Assembly (NCBI GenBank): GCA_030668165.1
Contig: DAOUUM010000055.1
Span: 1-11,567, forward strand
DNA: 11,567 bases
Direction: 5' to 3'
Source: Candidatus Heimdallarchaeota archaeon
Lineage (GTDB): Archaea > Asgardarchaeota > Heimdallarchaeia > Heimdallarchaeales > Kariarchaeaceae
Shown here: in pieces, positions 7,752 to 11,567 of the stretch
Layout of the letters: each line of letters begins with the position of its first letter
How positions within the stretch are numbered: position 1 is the stretch's first letter
The notes under the pieces: generated by a model
What the model saw: only the letters and a program-made list of their open reading frames with translations
The model's database searches: none
What the model was told of the DNA's origin: nothing
Translations under genes and position numbers: made by a program

Positions 7752-7937
7752 ATGCCTAACACCTTGTCAGTATCATGATTACAAGACAATAACTATGAGA
7801 AACCGCAGGATATAGCAGTAATAATAGTAGTGGATGGAGATCTCCCATTCAGAAAATTATACAACAATTACAGGTCCGCAACATAGATACCGATAGAAGA
7901 TGTGGAAAATGAATTTAAGAAAATAAGACGGATCTAA
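7752..7937 (+). pseudogene. Decayed small gene with two in-frame stops (or an RNA gene)
   Basis: Reading from the ATG at 7752, one frame runs 61 codons to a TAA at 7935-7937 but is cut by TGA at 7776-7778 and TAG at 7884-7886. The middle piece (35 codons) contains DIAVIIVVDGDLPFRKLYNN, a protein-like strand followed by a charged helix. The last piece reads IPIEDVENEFKKIRRI, an amphipathic basic helix. A TATA-like box stands 28 bases before the ATG and T-tracts follow the TAA, so the unit looks complete apart from the stops. I do not recognise a family. TGA and TAG both serve as ordinary stops in intact genes of this window (TGA: serine hydrolase, methyltransferase; TAG: CBS, GH31), which argues against recoding. 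Alternatives: a ~190-base non-coding RNA with a chance frame, or two sequencing errors. Confidence 0.35.
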
Positions 7938-7942
7938 ATTAG

Positions 7943-7965
7943 TTTTTCTATTAAAGTCCATTTTT
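7943..7965 (+). terminator. Paired T-tracts after the broken small frame
   Basis: Two runs of five T (7943-7947 and 7961-7965) begin six bases after the TAA at 7937. Archaeal transcripts often end at such oligo-T stretches without a hairpin. They lie just ahead of the zinc-ribbon promoter and would separate the two units. Confidence 0.35.
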
Positions 7966-7976
7966 AGTGGGATAAC

Positions 7977-7983
7977 TATAAAT
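7977..7983 (+). promoter_or_regulatory. TATA box for the zinc-ribbon gene
   Basis: TATAAAT, a near-ideal archaeal TATA box, centred 43 bases before the ATG at 8023. It predicts a leader of about 17 bases that carries the AGGTGA ribosome binding site. Confidence 0.5.
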
Positions 7984-8012
7984 CATATACCAAAATACTG
8001 ATTTAGCAAAAT

Positions 8013-8018
8013 AGGTGA
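8013..8018 (+). promoter_or_regulatory. Shine-Dalgarno site of the zinc-ribbon gene
   Basis: AGGTGA lies four bases before the ATG at 8023. It is the strongest ribosome binding site in the window and fixes this start. Confidence 0.6.
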
Positions 8019-8022
8019 AAAA

Positions 8023-8505
8023 ATGGCTCTCCCTGAAATAGATTTATTAGATTTTATCAGTTTTGAAGTGTTTGGTGCTTTACTTTCTGCTTGGATTCTG
8101 CTGAAGATTCTAGGCTTTTCTATGGGTGTAGTGACAAATATATTTGGAATTACCAAATCATGTCCAAATTGCTCCACAAAAACAAGTAGGAAGAACAAGG
8201 TCTGCCATGCTTGTGGAAATATCATGCCGGGTAAGAGAATTATCGGTCCCAGTTATGAGGCTAAGGAAGGGGTAAAAACGAGACCAAAGGCAGATGATTC
8301 TGTCAGTAAAACTGAACCCAAAAAACAGGAGAACAAGGCAGAGATCTTTGAAGAACTCCCTGAATGGGAGAAGGAAGATAGAGAGGCCACTGAGGAAACA
8401 GAAAAAATCTTGGATCAGGCTGATAAGGTTGCCGCAAAAGAAGCTGATACTTCGGATATGTTCTCAGATCTACCAGAATGGCAAGATGAAGAAGTGGATG
8501 ATTAA
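8023..8505 (+). CDS. Membrane-anchored zinc-ribbon protein with double-LPEW acidic tail
   Basis: A 160-residue protein not recognised as a named family. Residues ~12-42 are a hydrophobic segment (FEVFGALLSAWILLKILGF and beyond), likely one membrane anchor. A zinc ribbon follows at once: CPNC (47-50) and CHAC (61-64), four cysteines with a 10-residue spacer, basic in between (TKTSRKNK). From residue 68 on the chain is low-complexity and charged, rich in K and E. This tail holds two related motifs: IFEELPEWEKED (108-119) and MFSDLPEWQDEEVDD (146-160). The constant core F-x-(E/D)-LPEW ending in acidic residues suggests a linear motif that binds a partner, present twice. The ribbon and tail are probably cytoplasmic, given the reduced cysteines and charge. 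It has its own promoter and ribosome binding site. The following gene also encodes a membrane protein. Function unknown. Confidence 0.88.
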   Translation: MALPEIDLLDFISFEVFGALLSAWILLKILGFSMGVVTNIFGITKSCPNCSTKTSRKNKVCHACGNIMPGKRIIGPSYEAKEGVKTRPKADDSVSKTEPKKQENKAEIFEELPEWEKEDREATEETEKILDQADKVAAKEADTSDMFSDLPEWQDEEVDD

Positions 8506-8560
8506 AATATCAAAATAACTAAAATAAATAATTAATATTAATCATATAGCAAATCAATAA

Positions 8561-8570
8561 TATTTAAATT
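8561..8570 (+). promoter_or_regulatory. TATA-like box for the small membrane protein gene
   Basis: TATTTAAATT centred about 24 bases before the ATG at 8590. The spacing fits a leaderless transcript, and no Shine-Dalgarno site precedes the ATG. The gene therefore seems to have its own promoter despite being only 84 bases after the zinc-ribbon gene. Confidence 0.4.
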
Positions 8571-8589
8571 GGAATGAAACAGTACAATT

Positions 8590-9057
8590 ATGATGAATGA
8601 AGATATATACAATGTAATTTTTATGATATCTGCAGTCCTGTTCAATCTCCTTATAGCAATGGTTTATCAATACGTAAGGATTGATAAATTGGATATTATT
8701 AAAAAAATAGGAGTCCCAATGGCATTACTAATCATCCCTTTTTCACTGACCCTGCTTGAATTTATCAAGGCTGAAAAATCAATTAATCTTATCATAGGCC
8801 TCATTATTGTTATCGTATATCTACTAATAGAATTTTTAATGGATATGGTTTTCAAATATGATTTCAGATCCAAAACCATTCCTCATATTATGTATATAAT
8901 GGTCCTCTACATGGCACTGTACAGCCTGATAGTGATCGCATTCGATATCAGTGATATCTATGGATATATTGTATCGGTTTGCTTCTGGATATTGCTTGGT
9001 AGTCTGATATCATTGATAGTTAGTAATAAAAGAATAAAATCAAATTTGCAGAGATGA
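8590..9057 (+). CDS. Small multi-pass membrane protein of unknown function
   Basis: A 155-residue, very hydrophobic protein with about five membrane helices, at roughly residues 7-27, 38-58, 64-86, 97-118 and 122-145. Short loops carry the charges: YVRIDKLDIIKK after helix 1, KAEKS after helix 2, KYDFRSK after helix 3, and the tail SNKRIKSNLQR. The basic loop after helix 1 and the basic tail suggest an outside N-terminus with loop 1 and the C-terminus inside. No conserved polar residues typical of a transporter or enzyme stand out, and I do not recognise a family. Two ATG codons lie in tandem (8590 and 8593). The first is chosen, since the TATA-like box is spaced for it, but either works. Its stop codon ends two bases from the end of the convergent GH31 gene. 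It may form a membrane complex with the zinc-ribbon protein upstream; this is inference from adjacency alone. Confidence 0.85.
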   Translation: MMNEDIYNVIFMISAVLFNLLIAMVYQYVRIDKLDIIKKIGVPMALLIIPFSLTLLEFIKAEKSINLIIGLIIVIVYLLIEFLMDMVFKYDFRSKTIPHIMYIMVLYMALYSLIVIAFDISDIYGYIVSVCFWILLGSLISLIVSNKRIKSNLQR

Positions 9058-9059
9058 AC

Positions 9060-11252
9060 CTAATCAAATCCCTGCCCATCAATTAATTCTATATTCAGAT
9101 TATCATCTATTGCATAGAATCCATAATTGCCGCTCTGATAATTTAGAGTAGTTCCATCATCCAAGTATACCTTACCTGAACAATCAGATCCAAATCTAAG
9201 GTACTCAATTCCTGATTTACTAGTTAATTCATAATTTGTATCAACTGTCTCATACATTGGAATTATGGATCCTGATCTGACAAAAATTAAGATGTCACTT
9301 AATCCTATTTCTATACTTAACAAACTTCCGCCATCGTAAACCTCACCAGTAAAGAAATTTATCCATTCTCCCTTTGGTAAATAAACTAGCCATTTGTTTA
9401 GTCTTTTTGATGTAACAGGTGCGACAAGCATTTCGGGTCCAAAGAAGAACTGTCTCTCCTGGATAGTCTTATCAAAACAAGCAGGATCATCGGGAAATTC
9501 CATCCACATCGGTCTAATAAGTGGAACACCATATTTTGAGGCATACCACATCCAGGTATAGATATACGGAATTAACTTGTATCTCATATTGATGACCTGT
9601 CTTGATATTTCTTCAACCTCATCTCCAAATGACCATGGTTCCTGATCCTTGCTGAAGGTAGAAGTGTGCGTTCGCATGAGTGGATAAAACAATCCGAGCT
9701 GTATCCATCTTGCATATAATTCAGGTGATGGATTATTCCTGAATCCACCAATATCAGCTCCCGAAGCAAAATGACCAGATAATCCTGAATTGATCAATTT
9801 TCTCAAACTTAGTCTAAGATGTCCCCAATTTGCCTTGTTATCTCCAGTCCAGATCCAACCATATTTCTGTGATCCCAAGTATCCAGAGCGACTCAGAAGA
9901 AAAACCCGTTTGTTATTGTACAACTTGCTTAATCCATCATAACTGGCCTTGATCATCATCTGTCCATACTTATTATGCAAGGTTCTGTGAGCGATCTTAT
10001 TCCCATCAAGATCATGAATTACCTCATCTGCCATGGTCCCCCTTAACGTGAAAGTACTGGGTTCATTCATATCGTTCCAGAAACCATCTACACCATAACT
10101 CACCAGATTTTCATAGAGTGATCCAAACCACTTCCTCACCTCAGTATTAAAGAAATCAGGGAAAACACAATCACCTGGCCATACGGGATCAACATAATTC
10201 TCACCATCTATTTTACAGAAATAATTATTCTCAATACCCTGCTGGTACACAAAATAATCCGGATCTACCTTGATTCCAGGATCAATCATGGTCACCACTT
10301 TGAATCCCAAGTCATGTAATTTATTGATTAATTCTATTGGATCCCCATAGTTCTTCTCATCCCAGGTGAAACATCTGAATTCATCCATATAATCAATATC
10401 AAGATAGATCACATCAGCAGGAATTTTCTTATCTCTGAATGTTTCTGCTACTTCAAGCACTTTTGATCCGGGGAAATAGGACCATCTGCACTGATGATAT
10501 CCTAGGGTCCATATGGGGGGTAGTGGGAAACTACCGAGATGTTTTATGATCTCTCTCATCAATTCCTTGGGAGTTCTGGCAAACAATATTTTTGCATAGA
10601 TATTTCTATCTTCTATATACAGATGATTTGTGGTCCTCTTTCTCAGATCCCATTCCTGATATCCCGGATAATCTATTATCAATGCAATCCATGAACTTGG
10701 TGATGACAGGATCATTATGGGATATGACTTATACAGGGGATCACTATCCGGTTCAAATCCTGGGTTGTCCACATTCCAGAAAATCCATTTCTCACCCATT
10801 TTATTAAGAGATCCTCCCTTTTCTCCCAGACCAAATATCTGATCAAAATTATGTACCAGATTAATTGATAGCCAATTACTGTTTATTTGGATATCAATGC
10901 TGAGTTTTCGACCCTCATACTGAAAATCGATATCTCCATTTTCATTTACAGTTATAACATAGCTCAATTCATCAAAATTTGATATAGATTCCGATTTCAT
11001 TTGAGAAAATATCGTGGGATACTCGGGTTTGCCAAAAAGTAAATCAACACTGTTGTCTTGAAATTCAAATATTGTATTAAAATCCTCAAATGTCAGATTT
11101 AGCTTGTTTTCAATGAATTTGGAATCAGAAGGGGGGGTTTTTACAAATCGGGGTATTCTTCGCTTGTATTTGCTCTTTTTTAAATAGTTAAATAATCTAA
11201 TTACTCCTGGTATTTTCATCAGGGTATTTAAAAATGATAACAGAGAATTCAT
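9060..11252 (-). CDS. Glycoside hydrolase family 31 (alpha-glucosidase/alpha-xylosidase type)
   Basis: A 730-residue retaining alpha-glycosidase that would release terminal glucose or xylose from alpha-linked sugars. Residues 1-38 are an odd basic, partly hydrophobic extension rich in K and R. The N-terminal beta-sandwich spans ~40-215 (FGLGEKGG at 140-147 is typical). The catalytic barrel starts at PPIWTLGYHQCRWSY (245-259). LDIDYMDEFRCFTWD (284-298) is the substrate-binding strand. The nucleophile is D394 in DGFWNDMNEPS. The acid/base is D471 in WTGDNKANW. HFASGADIGGF (494-504) and MRTHT (526-530) complete the active site. The C-terminal beta domains run from ~595 (FFFGPEMLVAPV). No signal peptide is seen, so it is probably cytoplasmic and works on imported oligosaccharides or storage glucan. 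Exact specificity cannot be read off. The globin gene lies 47 bases upstream on the same strand. The stop codon is TAG. Confidence 0.97.
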   Translation of the reverse strand: MNSLLSFLNTLMKIPGVIRLFNYLKKSKYKRRIPRFVKTPPSDSKFIENKLNLTFEDFNTIFEFQDNSVDLLFGKPEYPTIFSQMKSESISNFDELSYVITVNENGDIDFQYEGRKLSIDIQINSNWLSINLVHNFDQIFGLGEKGGSLNKMGEKWIFWNVDNPGFEPDSDPLYKSYPIMILSSPSSWIALIIDYPGYQEWDLRKRTTNHLYIEDRNIYAKILFARTPKELMREIIKHLGSFPLPPIWTLGYHQCRWSYFPGSKVLEVAETFRDKKIPADVIYLDIDYMDEFRCFTWDEKNYGDPIELINKLHDLGFKVVTMIDPGIKVDPDYFVYQQGIENNYFCKIDGENYVDPVWPGDCVFPDFFNTEVRKWFGSLYENLVSYGVDGFWNDMNEPSTFTLRGTMADEVIHDLDGNKIAHRTLHNKYGQMMIKASYDGLSKLYNNKRVFLLSRSGYLGSQKYGWIWTGDNKANWGHLRLSLRKLINSGLSGHFASGADIGGFRNNPSPELYARWIQLGLFYPLMRTHTSTFSKDQEPWSFGDEVEEISRQVINMRYKLIPYIYTWMWYASKYGVPLIRPMWMEFPDDPACFDKTIQERQFFFGPEMLVAPVTSKRLNKWLVYLPKGEWINFFTGEVYDGGSLLSIEIGLSDILIFVRSGSIIPMYETVDTNYELTSKSGIEYLRFGSDCSGKVYLDDGTTLNYQSGNYGFYAIDDNLNIELIDGQGFD

Positions 11253-11298
11253 TTCAGCAGATGGATAGATTACAGATTGATTATGAACTTGATTGATT

Positions 11299-11306
11299 AT
11301 TATAAG
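11299..11306 (-). promoter_or_regulatory. Possible TATA-like box for the GH31 gene
   Basis: The minus strand reads TTATAATA, overlapping the stop codon of the globin gene and centred about 51 bases before the GH31 ATG at 11252. No ribosome binding site is visible in the predicted leader, so co-transcription with the globin is equally possible. Confidence 0.25.
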
Positions 11307-11567
11307 TTTAATTCACGTTTATTGATCATTTTAATTGCAGTGAACTCAAAAAATATATTGAGATCATCTCTAATCTCATGTTCTTTAGTTATTCCAAACT
11401 CATCCAATGACTGATACATGAGTTCTAACCAGCGATTACTTTCCTTCACACCTATGGTGAAAGGCATATGTCTCTTTCTGAGCATTGGTGGACCTCGTTC
11501 TTTCTGGTATTTGTTCTCACCACCAAATCTCTGAATCAAAAATAGTGATTGCCATTTTTTACCCTCA
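11300..11567 (-). CDS. Group II truncated hemoglobin (5'-partial, runs off the right edge)
   Basis: The frame is open to the window edge, so the N-terminal third (helices A-B and the distal heme side) is missing; 88 residues are visible. Counting from the first full codon: WQSLFLIQRFGG (5-16) is the E helix with the class's double glycine. ERGPPMLRKRHMPF (23-36) contains the proximal heme ligand HisF8 (H33). W46 is the TrpG8 that marks group II globins. The 13-residue spacing from His to Trp equals that of Mycobacterium HbO and Bacillus YjbI. The G and H helices follow (ESNRWLELMYQSLDEFG, then IFFEFTAIKMINK). Family members bind oxygen and NO and are tied to oxygen handling or nitrosative stress. 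A TTG at 11539 is in frame but would cut off the E helix, so it is not the start. Uncommon in archaea; suggests contact with oxygen. Confidence 0.92.
   Translation of the reverse strand, partial: EGKKWQSLFLIQRFGGENKYQKERGPPMLRKRHMPFTIGVKESNRWLELMYQSLDEFGITKEHEIRDDLNIFFEFTAIKMINKRELNL

Larger units (their letters stand above)
7585..8022. other. 438-base gap between divergent genes
   Basis: This region separates the CBS gene (minus) from the zinc-ribbon gene (plus) and has no intact gene on either strand. It holds the CBS promoter at its left end, a broken small reading frame with its own promoter-like box and T-tracts in the middle, and the zinc-ribbon promoter at its right end. Bases 7620-7715 show nothing I recognise. 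No tRNA-like or repeat-array structure is seen. Confidence 0.6.

Noticed and set aside
7752..7937. Recoding of the TGA as selenocysteine or TAG as pyrrolysine in the broken small frame
   Set aside because: Both codons end intact genes in this window (TGA: methyltransferase and serine hydrolase; TAG: CBS and GH31), the frame would need two different recoding systems, and no SECIS-like hairpin is evident in the short downstream stretch.
8294..8518. Second plus-strand frame overlapping the zinc-ribbon gene tail
   Set aside because: It is a highly basic, low-complexity translation of the acidic tail in another frame, an expected by-product of GA-rich codons.

Overview
The window looks archaeal. 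It is AT-rich, and several genes have a TATA-like box about 24-28 bases before the start codon with no ribosome binding site (leaderless transcripts), while others have a box about 43-55 bases upstream plus a GGTG-type Shine-Dalgarno site. The protein at the left edge resembles the roadblock/longin-like sensor domains abundant in Asgard archaea. A group II truncated globin at the right edge would suit a lineage that meets oxygen, such as Heimdallarchaeia. The Asgard assignment is an inference from protein style. No ribosomal or other marker gene is present to confirm it.

Layout. Left edge, plus strand: the 3' part of a gene ending in a longin/roadblock-like domain. It converges with a run of five minus-strand genes, given here in transcription order from 7584 down to 541: a two-CBS-domain protein, a class I SAM-dependent methyltransferase, a beta-lactamase-fold serine hydrolase, a GGxxFIG-type NAD-dependent epimerase/dehydratase, and a large soluble histidine kinase (PAS-GAF-PAS-GAF-PAS-HisKA-HATPase). 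Gaps are 66-136 bases and most genes have their own promoter-like box, so this is probably a series of small units and not one operon. No single pathway unites them.

From 7585 to 8022 lies a 438-base gap that no intact gene fills. It holds what looks like a complete small transcription unit (TATA box, ATG, 61 codons, TAA, T-tracts), but its reading frame is broken by two in-frame stops (TGA and TAG). I read it as a decayed small gene or an RNA gene.

From 8023 two plus-strand genes encode unrecognised membrane proteins. One is an N-terminally anchored zinc-ribbon protein whose acidic tail carries two copies of an F-x-(D/E)-LPEW motif. The other is a small protein with about five membrane segments. 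The second ends two bases from the end of a minus-strand GH31 alpha-glucosidase-family gene. Upstream of that, the C-terminal two thirds of a group II truncated globin runs off the right edge.

I see no CRISPR array, tRNA, rRNA, insertion sequence or recognisable defence system. The most distinctive material is the double-LPEW zinc-ribbon protein with its membrane neighbour, and the broken small unit just before them.
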